From: Labia minor
Lineage: Eukaryota; Arthropoda; Insecta; Dermaptera; Spongiphoridae
DNA length: 64,000 bases
Reading direction: 5' to 3'
NCBI GenBank assembly: GCA_963082975.1
Contig: OY720345.1
Coordinates: forward strand, 55,286,528-55,350,527
Part shown: piece after piece, positions 45,546 to 55,633 of the stretch
How positions within the stretch are numbered: position 1 is the first letter of the stretch
How the letters are laid out: each line of letters starts with the position of its first letter
Notes under the pieces: model-generated
Database searches by the model: none
Told to the model about the DNA's origin: nothing
What the model saw: the letters and a program-made list of their open reading frames with translations, nothing else
Made by a program: the position numbers and the translations under genes

Positions 45546-46000
45546 ACCGACCGATGATAGGAAAAGGTAAGGATTGGTTTCACACCAAATTTCACATGGG
45601 GAGATTTTTTTACATATTTTCATGAATCAAGTATTTTGTTAACTGAAAAAAAGTATCTTTAGTCTGATGTCTGTCCGTACGTCCGTCAATCCATTATATG
45701 TCCGTATAGACGTGTCTAGCTTTAACGACTCAACGGACTTTGATAAAATTTGATATATTTTCTTAATGCATCAGTAATTAATTAATTTTATATTCATTGT
45801 CGGAAATTTTTCACTTAAATTAGTAATTAATAATTGAGTAATTAAACTAAAAATAAAAACCAAGGTAATACAATTTAATCATTTTAATTCAAGTTTTAAA
45901 AATTTTTGTTTTTTTGATACTTTATATAAGTATATATATAATGTTTGGAAATTAATTCATTACAAATCGTCGGTCGGTTCTGTACCTGGCCACAGCTCAT
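45546..46000 (+). mobile_element. R1b element, copy i, near complete
   Basis: ACCGACCGATGATAG start, diverged GTCC tract, then the alternate interior shared with copy d. The right end is CGTCGGTCGGTTC followed by a weakened hairpin (acctggccacagct). About 455 bp, versus 620-690 for R1. It lacks the paired TGACGTCA. Confidence 0.82.
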
Positions 46001-46202
46001 TTTTTTTAAAGAATTTTATTAACTTATTAATTATTTCATTGATTTCAATTGCATAAAATTAACCAAAAGATAAAGAGTCATTAAAAAAAATTAATTAATT
46101 ATTAAAAATTATTTAATTAAATAACACAATTCAAATTATGTTATGTAATATATATATAGATAATTATAATCAATCGATGTCTAAATAAATCTATATATAT
46201 AT

Positions 46203-46723
46203 ACGAGGTGTTTCTAAAAAGTTCAGTGATGATGAATGGTATGATAAAAACATTAAAAAGAGAATGTTAAATGTAAATACCTTCATTAACCTTCAAAATT
46301 ATCTCCACTTACCACAACCCACTTCTGACAACGTTCGTATAACACTTGAAAACTGTTGCAGAAGTCTTGATGTGGTATCGTTATCAGAATAGCCGCCATA
46401 ACGTTCAGGCCGGCAATCTACAATCAGGACATCAGAAAACACTGAACGTGTACGAGAGATGCTAACTAAAGACTCTGCGACTAGAATTGGGAATTAACAA
46501 AGACACAGTAAGTAGTGTTTTCTGGTGTCCTGCTTGTGGATTGACGGCCTGAACATTGTGACGGCTACTCAGAGAACGATTCCACATCAAGATTTCTCCA
46601 GCAGTTTTCAAGCGTTATACGAACGTTGTCAGAAGTGGGTTGTGGCTAGTGGAGAGTATTTTTTGAAGTGAGTTTTTAATGTTTTTATCATACCATTCAC
46701 CGAACTTTTTAGACACACCTCGT
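46203..46723. mobile_element. Mariner-derived foldback element
   Basis: The ends ACGAGGTGTTTCTAAAAAGTTC and its inverse are flanked by TA. Unlike a normal element, the left half (46203 to about 46443) is the diverged reverse complement of the right half (about 46513-46723), leaving a ~70-bp loop. Both arms carry mariner transposase C-terminal coding. The right arm reads FSSSFQALYERCQKWVVASG then EYF on the plus strand. The loop region encodes ENTERVREMLTKDS followed, after a shift, by ELGINKDTVSS, from the N-terminal DNA-binding domain. Confidence 0.88.
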
Positions 46724-46743
46724 ATATATATATAAATATTGTT

Positions 46744-46802
46744 GTTTGGAAATTAATTTATTTCAAATCGTCGGTCGGTTCTGTGCCTGGCCACAGCTCA
46801 TA
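46744..46802 (+). mobile_element. R1b right-end fragment, copy j
   Basis: Only the last ~59 bp: 'tttggaaattaattta', CGTCGGTCGGTT and the weakened hairpin. It starts just right of the mariner foldback and matches the end of copy i. Confidence 0.8.
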
Positions 46803-47670
46803 TTTTTCCTTTTAAATTTTATATTTACTTTACATATGTATTGCAATTACGAATTGAAAAAATGATTTTCAAAAAATAAAAAATATATTAAAATTGTATT
46901 TTGATGTATTATGCATAAAAATTCGGATTTTTTTAACGAAAAATACAAATCCTCTTTATAATTTCAATTCAGAAATAATTAATATTTAGCTTGTTATATT
47001 GGCCTTGTTGACTTTTCTTTTATTATTATTATTTTATAAAATATTAATATTTTAAAATTTGTTTTTTTTTATGTTCAATGGTAAATATCACTAAAAGAGA
47101 AAAAGATTTGTTTCCGTCAAAATAATCTCATATCACTCTTTCTTTGTGAAATATCTTTAATTTTTTTTACTGCTTACAAACGCAAAAATCTGTTTGTTTG
47201 CTCTTAGAGACAAGGAAGAATCTTTTATAAATGTCACTGAATGGATATTTTATTAATTTTTTCACAATGATTTTTTTTTAAATCTGTATTTTTAATATCT
47301 ATACTTTAAAAAGTGTATTATCTGTTTTTTATCTCTGTTGCACTAGAGAATTTGAATTTCTTTAGTCATAAATCCATCTAAATTTAACTTTATCCATTTT
47401 TATTTTATTTTTTTCATAATTTCCTCTTATCGCATAAATTGATTTTTTTTTTTTGATAATTATAACCATTTGCAATTTAACTCATTCAATCTATGATATG
47501 GCAAAATCCATTTTAAATTAATTAATCATTGATATTGAAAAATAACAATAAATTTAATGGGGGAAAAAAATATCTAATTCAGTGTAGCACATGTCAACCG
47601 GCTGAGGCCAGTTGGTCTCTGGCGCCAAAGAAGAAAAGAGAAATTTCTAACGAAAATCCTATGAACATTT
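46803..47670. other. AT-rich spacer with a small GC-richer patch
   Basis: The patch 47576-47640 (acatgtcaaccggctgaggcc...) has a mixed frame (PAEASWSLAPKKKREISNEN) running into the acceptor-like site at 47682. Otherwise featureless. Confidence 0.35.
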
Positions 47671-47742
47671 ATTTATTTTCAGGAAATCAAAATGAAATTT
47701 ATGACGGTTGAGGAAATGGTATTTCCTAGGATCAGTTACTAG
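47671..47742 (+). other. Candidate terminal exon with 3' splice acceptor
   Basis: The acceptor string atttattttcag ends at 47682. The next bases are open from the first codon: EIKMKFMTVEEMVFPRISY and then TAG at 47740-47742. As at 8706, a good acceptor leads straight into a short frame with protein-like composition. No upstream exon can be linked. The same stretch is also open through the acceptor in another frame, so the evidence is weak. Confidence 0.25.
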
Positions 47743-47964
47743 GATATTCGATCCTCTGGGGAATAAAGATTCCATTGATCCAATGCTATGGTCAAAAGTC
47801 AAAAGAGTGAGAGAGATGGACCTTAGTAAGAATCAAATATGTTCTAAAATATATGAATTATACGATTGAATTGGGTCAAGTAACATTTCTATTCTCTTTT
47901 ATGAAAGAATGTCATCTAATCTGATTTTAGAAAAAAAATCCAATAATCTAAAAGAATAATTCAC

Positions 47965-48008
<44 letters not shown>

Positions 48009-48063
48009 GATACATAGAAAGATAGATAGATATATTATAGAACCAAGTTTAAAATATCTATAT
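47743..48063. other. Spacer with TA/TAGA microsatellite
   Basis: (TA)n with TAGA variants at about 47965-48032. The patch 47743-47830 is GC-richer with no supported frame. Confidence 0.5.
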
Positions 48064-48260
48064 GTATAAAAAAATGTTTTTGTCTGCACATTGCTCAGAA
48101 TTTAAAATTTTTTGCATATTTTCGCGTTTCATGATCTCTAGAATCCAAAAGTGCCTTTAGAATTTTTCATGTCTGTCTGTCTGTCCGGAATTTCTCAAGT
48201 TATAGACTCAAAATTGGCTGAACCAATTTCGATGAAATAACACCTCAATATTCTTGCATA
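48064..48260 (+). mobile_element. Fragment of a third microsatellite/ATGAAAT element family
   Basis: Contains 'tgtctgtctgtctgtccgg' (48171-48189), followed about 30 bp later by 'ggctgaaccaatttcgatgaaat'. This is the same microsatellite-then-motif module as in R1 and R2, but the rest of the sequence is different. The ends are not defined. Confidence 0.5.
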
Positions 48261-49393
48261 TCTCTATTTGTTCATAGGCTATAAATTTTATTAATATCTA
48301 ATCAATAATCGCAGAAATTAATCTTTTAAAAATTGATATGTAGACGTTCTTTGTATTCTATTCTTTGCGCTGATGAACGACAACATGTATATATAATCTT
48401 AAAAATTAAAAGAGAAAATGTAGTCACAATATAAATGTTTTCAGTGTGTTAAATAAGTTAAAAAAGCCAATATGATTAATTGAAATATTGTAAATTCCCA
48501 TCAAAACAAATATTAAATTAAGACAAATATTAAATTAAAAACCATTCTAATTATTTATATATTTTTCATAAATTATATTAATAAATAAATATAAAGGAAG
48601 TAATAGAGGAGTGAATATATTTATGATCAAAGTTCATTAAAAAAATTATGGAAATTTTCCCTTAAATTTATTGCAATAAATAAATAAATAAGTAAATTGT
48701 AATTTTTTCTTTTTACCACACTATACTTAAAATATTTTATCTCCAGCCATTTTCATTATTAATATTAAAATATTTACCAATCTCCCTTTCATAAAATGAT
48801 TTTCAATTATCAAACATTGATATATTTAAAATTATTAAGAGGAAATACATAGAGAATAAAAGTAAATTAATATTTACATTTAATTATTATTTAATTATTT
48901 AATTATAAAATTAAATTCAATCAAGTGAATTATATAGGTTTATGAATATTTCGTATATTAATTAATAATACGATGATATTATATATTTAATTTAAAAAAT
49001 AATTTTATTTTATTGTATCATAAAATGGAATTTTTGATATTGCATTTTTAAATGAATCACATACAAATAATTTGCTCGGATAATTAATTAATTTATTCAA
49101 ATTTTTCTAATAATCCATTATTAGAAAATTTCCAAAAATTATCGGGGAAATTAAAAAATTACCTAAAATTGAAATTTTCTTTAACTTATCTTATTATACT
49201 AGGAAAAATTGTATATGCATATATAAAATTAAACTACAATTATGTATTTAATAAACTAAAAGAATTGATATTACAAAAATAGATAACAAGAAATTATAGA
49301 ATTAATATGGTACCGTTATAAATAGAAATAGAAATTAAATGAGATGTAATTTATATTAAGCAATTGCAAATTTTATTAATAAATAAGGGTTGA
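48261..49393. other. AT-rich spacer
   Basis: No recognisable content over about 1.1 kb. Confidence 0.55.
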
Positions 49394-49693
49394 ACACTTA
49401 TCTGTTATTTAAAAGGAAGGAATGGAGAATTCTTTGGGGACTTGAGTCTTGAGCGTCGTCTTGCGGATTTATCTGGAACATCTCGTGAGCAGTGGCATTC
49501 CTCAAAAAGGGGTTTTGGCCAGGATGTCACTCCTGCAAGGGATTTGTTGTCTCCTTCTCCAATTCTTGATCAAGACTGATTCAAACATGTCGATGCTAAT
49601 CATCCCCTCCAATCAACTTGGCAAAATTGTCCACCCCTCACTCCCTCTTGGGTAACGAATCTTATGGGGACCAGATGGGATGCATTTCTATGA
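49394..49693 (+). other. Candidate host exon or pseudo-exon, one in-frame TGA
   Basis: This is a sharply GC-richer island (about 49415-49690) inside very AT-rich DNA. One frame is open across 49394-49576, reading for example GEFFGDLSLERRLADLSGT, then GFGQDVTPARDLLSPSP and ILDQD. A single TGA follows at 49577-49579. The same frame is open again to 49690 (FKHVDANHPLQSTWQNCPPL, then TNLMGTRWDAFL). Both halves look like normal protein. An AG at 49414-49415 could be the acceptor, and GTAACG at 49652 a donor. A second frame is also open for 68 codons (49449-49655). It could be a terminal exon ending at the TGA, a pseudo-exon, or a recoded stop. I recognise no family. Confidence 0.4.
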
Positions 49694-49801
49694 GTTTTTT
49701 AAAATAAGAATTCTAGAATGATCCTTAATATAAAATTCTCTGACATGAGTTCAATAAATAATCTTGCCCCCACCATTGCATACCAAAATGCACATTTATG
49801 C

Positions 49802-49836
<35 letters not shown>

Positions 49837-49874
49837 CTATTTGTATATTTTTGAATTAATTAACCACTAGAAAG

Positions 49875-50434
49875 ATTTTTGGAAATTCACACCAGAGATA
49901 ATATTTATAAAGACAAATCGATATTTGTCTTTTGCCATTCTTTTTTAATTGAAAATGTATTAATATTTTTTTATACTTAAAATATTTTAAAATTTTTTAT
50001 TTAATTTCGAAATAAAATTAAATATATTTATTTTAATAATATTTTAGAATCAAATTACGAAATATATTTATTAATCTTTCACCAAAAAAAAATCTAAAAG
50101 TAAAAATAAACATTGTAAATTTATTTCTGATATTTAAAAACAAGTTTTTGTTAATTCTTATAAATTTTTATTATTTAATTTTATGTTTTTTTTATCTATT
50201 TTCGCGTTTATTTTTTATTAAATTACTAATTTATATTTATCTATTCATTGTTTTTTTATTAATTAATTTTTAGATAGTTTTATAATTTTTAATATTTTTT
50301 CACTAAAATATTATTTATTATTTATTATTATTGAGGAACCCAAGTTCAATTAATTTTAATCAGATTGATGCAATGATGTAACATTTAATAATTGTAATAA
50401 ATAATTAAAGAATTGTATATCAATATTTTTTAAA
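49875..50434 (+). mobile_element. R3 element, left part (split by a SINE)
   Basis: Matches 42885-43440 with gaps: 'tttataaagacaaatcg', 'tgccattcttttttaa', 'agattgatgcaatgatgtaaca', then 'tatatcaatattttttaaa', where the SINE enters. A (TA)n tract sits just before it at 49805-49835. Confidence 0.7.
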
Positions 50435-50717
50435 GGCGCCATTGGGTGTGTGGGTAGCGAACCTGCCTCACATTCACATGGTCCCGGGTTCAAGTCCAGG
50501 GCCTGGCAAGGGAATTTCCCTAGGGGTCTAGGACGGAGTCAACCCAGCCTCCGGGAACAATATTGGGGAAAAGCTACTTGATAGCGCCACCGATCAAGAA
50601 AATCAAGGTAAAGGTTGAGAAGACCCATTCTACTGATCATAGGACACCTCATTGATATAACCGGCTTAATAGGCGTTGTCCTTGCGTAGGACGTACAAAA
50701 GTCAGAGATTTTTTTTT
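50435..50717 (+). mobile_element. tRNA-derived SINE, family S1, full length
   Basis: A 283-bp SINE. The head is tRNA-like (ggcgccattgggtgtgtgggtagcg with a box-A-like part, box B GGTTCAAGTCC at about 50488-50498). It is followed by a unique body (gggaacaatattggg...gcgttgtccttgcgtaggacgtac) and a T-rich tail. The target duplication tatatcaatatttttt-aaa is at 50416-50434 and about 50718-50737. Transcription by RNA polymerase III and mobilisation by a LINE are inferred from the class. Confidence 0.92.
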
Positions 50718-50768
50718 TATATCAATATATTTTTAAATGGTCGAGCGATAGCTCGGTGTTCCAGGTAC
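50718..50768 (+). mobile_element. R3 element, right end with hairpin
   Basis: Continues the R3 copy after the SINE: CGAGC-GATA-GCTCG hairpin (50742-50755), then 'gtgttccaggtac'. It corresponds to 43405-43446. Confidence 0.85.
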
Positions 50769-51851
50769 TTGATACATAAAGGACTCCTCAATTTAGGCGT
50801 GAAGACCAAATCAGTTAGAATATATGATAATTAATATTCTAGTTTTATATGTTAATATTTATATTATACCCTGGTGAAAAAATCAGTAAAAAGGGAAGTA
50901 TAAAACATGTCGTTATTTGAATTTTATTTTTCTATCAGTACTTACCTATATTTAAAAATTAAATATCAAACTGTATTCATATCATATACATGCATGTAAG
51001 TGTACTGAATAATAAATAAAGAGAAAAATATTTCATCTTTTCAATGCATAAAATTTAAAAATTTGTTTATAATTTTACTTTCCATTAGCAGGAAATAATA
51101 AAATCCATTTGTACCTATAAATAAATTACTCAAATATTTTTTTTCTTTTCTGTTTATAGAAGAGTAGTTAATTTATATTAATTTATTTCTAAATGATGAA
51201 ATAAATAAAAAAAATCAATAATAAATGATTTTTTTTCGTTTAACCGCGGGTATCCCTTGCCAATTAATTGTAGGTTAGTGTAAAATTGATGGCATTCTAA
51301 TATCTCTCTAATGATATGATTTCCATTGGGATTGTGACTTTTCTAATCAGTTGGTGTATTGAGAGGTGTTCGTCACTTGCTGTCTAGATGGATAGAGATT
51401 TGTTAACAATTCTATTGATCGGCTAAAGGATGCCAGCCATGAGGTGAACGGGCGCAATGATGATGATGATGAAGGTGTTAGTTGAGAAGTCATTAGAGCA
51501 TGTATACAACACGTGATTAAACGTCACACCCATTAACATCCTATTGTTTCAATTGTACTGTACACTTTGAAGGAGACTTGAGAATTACTCATCCACTCAT
51601 TAACATTCGGGAAAGGAGGAATCTTTAGAAGATGTTCCCTGTTCATTTGAATAATTTGTAACCAACCTTATTCAATAAAACTATTGATCAATTTCTTTTA
51701 AATTCATAGTGAAAGATGTAGATTAATTTATTAACCATTTATTATAACATAAAACAAAAATTAGATAATATGTAAATCGTACAATTTCAATTAAATAATT
51801 GTATCAAATTATAATTAAATAATAGGGCCAAGAATCATATTTATTATTATT
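50769..51851. other. Spacer with a GC-richer patch
   Basis: About 51240-51640 is less AT-rich. A 29-codon plus-strand frame ending near 51485 (DRLKDASHEVNGRNDDDDEG) overlaps a (GAT)n tract and is probably chance. No gene is supported. Confidence 0.4.
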
Positions 51852-51990
51852 ATTTGCGGATAGACCCTGAGGATCAAGCAGAGCTTTTAAAAAGAAATTA
51901 TTAATTATTGAATTTCGAACCTCGAATCTCGAACTCGTGTCTTCAGGGTGGTAGACTGTCGTTCTAACCACTGAAGAGTCTAGATTTATT
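51852..51990 (-). mobile_element. tRNA-derived SINE, family S2, uninterrupted copy
   Basis: Read on the minus strand from about 51990: gactcttcagtggttagaacg (box-A-like), then 'ccaccctgaagacacgagttcgagattc' (box B), then 'gctctgcttgatcctcagggtc', ending in an (AAT)n tail at 51841-51854. It is the empty-site partner of the interrupted copy at 37573. Confidence 0.65.
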
Positions 51991-54244
51991 ATAGATTTAT
52001 TATAGAGTTAATCCATTTTCTTAAAAAATAACTAAAATTATTTATTCATAAATACTATATATTATTTTCATATTAATATATTCATATAATACAAATAAAG
52101 AAGTTATAAAAATTGTAACTATTCTTAAAAATCTTAATTATTCCATTTTTTTTTTTAATAGTTTATTTTAACTTTGTGTATATTGTTTAAAATTATAAGT
52201 ATGCTCATCAGTTCTTTAACTAAGAAACTTGAGAGTCCACTTTGATTAAAATCAAATAAAAAATAATGTATAATAATTTTGCTTCGTAACAAGGAATGTT
52301 TTAGTTTTTATATATTGTTCACTTAAAGACATACTCTATTATCAACAACTTGTTAAGCATCCTTCAGATTAGATATTAATTATAATAATTTATCTCACTT
52401 GTTTTATGAACAAGGAAGAAATTTCCTCCATTAATAATTTTTATTTTTATTGCAACTTGAACATTTGTTTTATATTGTATATGTGACACTTGAAAATGAG
52501 TACTATGGCTGATGAATTAAAAATCGTTAACACTTGAAGTGGGTTTGAGTGGGTATATAAATTAACCAAAAGGTGGAAATCCTCGAGTTAAAATCTCCTT
52601 CCCCCCATCCTCCAATTATTTAACTAATGATGGATAAATTAATTTTCTTTCAAGAGATGAATATTTAACTTTGCTTTTTTTTTTTTGGTTTTTATTTTCC
52701 CCACTTTCATCCCCTCCCCTCTTCAATGAACCATTGTGGAAAAGTCAGGATTTGTAAGGTACACATCGCGTTTAACGTCACCGTACATTAATTCATGCTT
52801 GTTTGTTTGTTTCGCTCAGTCCACTGCGGATGAAATAAATAAACATGCATTAACGTATGTAGACGTATCGTATAGCATTCATTGAAGTTGCAACCGTTGT
52901 GTAACCTCCTCTAGCCAGAACAATTCCTCCATCCTTGTTTTATTTACAATAAACCAATCAAATTATTTATTTTTACTCTAATGAATATAAATATGTTACA
53001 AATTGCATGGTAAAGTTTCTCAATAAACAAATTTTGAATTAAATTATAGTATATGAATAATAAAAGAGAATTTCATTCTGACTTTATTTATTCATAATAT
53101 AAAAATAAATTACTAAATAAAGGAAACCTGTTCAAATTTATATGCAGTGTTTCTCACATTGTGATTGTTAAAGGAGTGGGAAGGATAAACTTTGTAACAT
53201 TTATAATCATTTTCCTAGGGTGAACGGTGGCTGACCACACAGAATAGATGCTTTTAAAAAGTTTTTTTTAATTATTATATACATTTAGTAATAATATTAG
53301 TAGAATATTTTAAGTTTTTGTTGTTTATACTTTAGTCATTCACATATTATATATATATATATTATATATGTGTGTGTGTGTGTGTGTGTTCACAAATTAA
53401 ATCATATCTATTCTAGAAAGACACACGATATTCAAATATGTATACATTTGAAATATTCAATATTATTTTTATTTTTAATTAAAATAAAATCAATTAAAAA
53501 AATATAATAGAAAACTAACCTTCTGTCGATTGACGTTTTCACACGATATTTTTAAAGAATATTTTGTTTTTGTTTTAATTTTAAACTTTTAGGAGGATTA
53601 TTTTTGAATCTTAGAAATCAAAAAATATCTATGTTTAACCGAGAAAATAATATTAAATTGAACACGAACAATTTCTTTATATTATATTTCATCTTTCAAA
53701 TGAAATGAGATTTTAATAACTTGATTTAATTAAAAAAAAAATAATAATAAATAAATACATTCACTGAAATTAAAGTTAAACAATTAGATACTCTCACCGC
53801 GTGTTTGTTGAAAGTTTCTAAGTTGTGGTTTTACAATTTTTTTTTTATTTTTCAATCTGAATATTAAAACTTTAATTTAATTTTTTTTTTCTTAATGTTT
53901 TTAAATTAATATTATACTATCGTATTTGATATTATAGAATACAGTACACAATATTAATTTTAATTATTTTTTACTATAATTTAGAATTATAATATAATTT
54001 TACCCTCCGGGAATAACTAATTGTGAAGAACAAAAAGTACAAATTATTCCAAAATAGGTTAAATGTATGATTAGTAATGAATTGTGCATATTTTTTTAAG
54101 TCACATTTTATTATTTATTATTTATTATTTAACGTGTTTTTTTTTAGAAAATATCTGCTTTGAAAATGGTTTAATAAAGTAATATAAGAATGTGAAAATG
54201 TAAAAAAAGGTTCTATAATCACGAAGGATATTAAAATTTGAGAA
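51991..54244. other. AT-rich spacer
   Basis: (TA)n then (TG)n at 53348-53389. A more complex patch at 52735-52930 has no supported frame. Nothing else was identified. Confidence 0.5.
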
Positions 54245-54765
54245 TTTAAATCGAGGATGCAATCGGGTAACCCCTGTTATCATGCAGTAAAGGGGCTAAT
54301 TTCGTCAAAATTATTATCAAAGGGAATCAAAATTAAAATATATAAAACAAGTATTTTGCCGGTTGTATTCTAAGAATGTGAGGCATGGACAATGACCGTG
54401 GAGGACGAGAGTAGAGTATTTGAGAATAGGATTCTTCTCAGAATTTAGGTCTAAAAAAGATGAGGTCACCAGAGAATGGCTGAGATTGCATGATAAGGAA
54501 TTGCATGACCTCTATTCAACTCCAGATATAGTTAGAGTAATAAAATCAAGAATGTTGCGATGGGCAGCAAGAATGAGTGATGATAGTCTTGTGAAAATAT
54601 ATTTGCGGGTAGACCGATTGGGAAATTTCCGGTTAGTCTTAGCGGACAATATAGGAGCATAAGAGAGATAAAATCGTTGCATGTGTGTAGCTCAGAATAG
54701 GGGTACTTGGTGTTTGCTGCGGCCAAGAACTTTTGAGATCCGTAGAGCCACAGAAATAGATAGAA
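54245..54765 (+). pseudogene. LINE family L1a fragment, plus strand
   Basis: Decayed C-terminal region: a GNPCYHAVKGLIS-type stretch near 54265, a stop where others have YGCEAW (ttctaagaatgtgaggcatgg), then KKDEVTREWLRLHDKELHDLY, RMLRWAARM, DRLGNF, and a rearranged tail (NRGTWCLLRPRTF-type). It ends in the CCACAGAAATAGATAG terminus at about 54748-54765. Multiple shifts and stops are present. No clear target duplication was seen. Confidence 0.85.
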
Positions 54766-54973
54766 AGCAATATACAATAAATCTAGATACGTATTATGAA
54801 TATTAATTGAAAGAAAGAAGTTTATTATAAATATTCGAAAAGAATTAATTAAACTTTATTTCTGCTCGAATTCTTTAATATAAAATCGATTGATATTAAA
54901 AATTTGACTTCTTTAAATATCCAATCATTTTTAAATCCAATATACATGGTAATATAATAACCTATAAGTTTTT

Positions 54974-55633
54974 ACCGACCGACGATAGTAAGGGAGGTAT
55001 TGTTTTCACACCAAATTTCACATGTGGAGATTTTTACATATCTCCACGAATCATGCATTTTCTTAACAGAAAAAAGTATTTTTAGCATGATGTCTGTCCG
55101 TCCGTCTGTCCGTCTGTCCGTCTGTCCGTCCGTCTGTCCGTCTGTCCGTCCGTATAGATGTGTACAGCCTGAACGGCTGAACGGATTTTGATGAAATTTG
55201 GTATATTTACTTAATGCATCAGTGGGATGAATTGATCAACTTTTGGTGCAAATCCGGAAACCGGAAGTGGTAGTATTAGCGATCGACGATAGGAAGGGAA
55301 GGGTTATTTTCACACCAAATTTCACATGAGGAGATTTTTTTATATATCACCACGAATCATGCACTTTGTATTGGTTTTATCCTCGAGAAAAATCATATTT
55401 ATTAGTTTTTTCTTGATTTAAAATTATATGACGTCATCCAGCCATTCATGACATCACAGCCTGGTCTTGCATATATATTATAAATAAAATAAAATTAAAA
55501 ATGTTTATATTTATTATTTATGTATCCATATCTGATTTTTAGATATATTAAAATTATTTGAAATTGTTTCTGTAGCTGGAAATTAATTTACTTCAAACCG
55601 TCGGTCGGTTCGGACCTGGCCACAGGTCAACTT
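54974..55633 (+). mobile_element. R1 element (HINE-like), copy k
   Basis: Full length with a long GTCC/GTCT microsatellite (about 55094-55152). One TGACGTCA is intact (about 55429-55436); the second has become TGACATCA (about 55449-55456). The right hairpin GACCTGGCCACAGGTC is perfect. Confidence 0.93.

Noticed and set aside
50435-50510. A true tRNA gene
   Set aside because: Box B is good but the cloverleaf is incomplete and the head is followed by a SINE body, present in three copies with target duplications.
51398-51485. Short acidic frame with DDDDE
   Set aside because: The acidic run is a (GAT)n repeat; too short to support.
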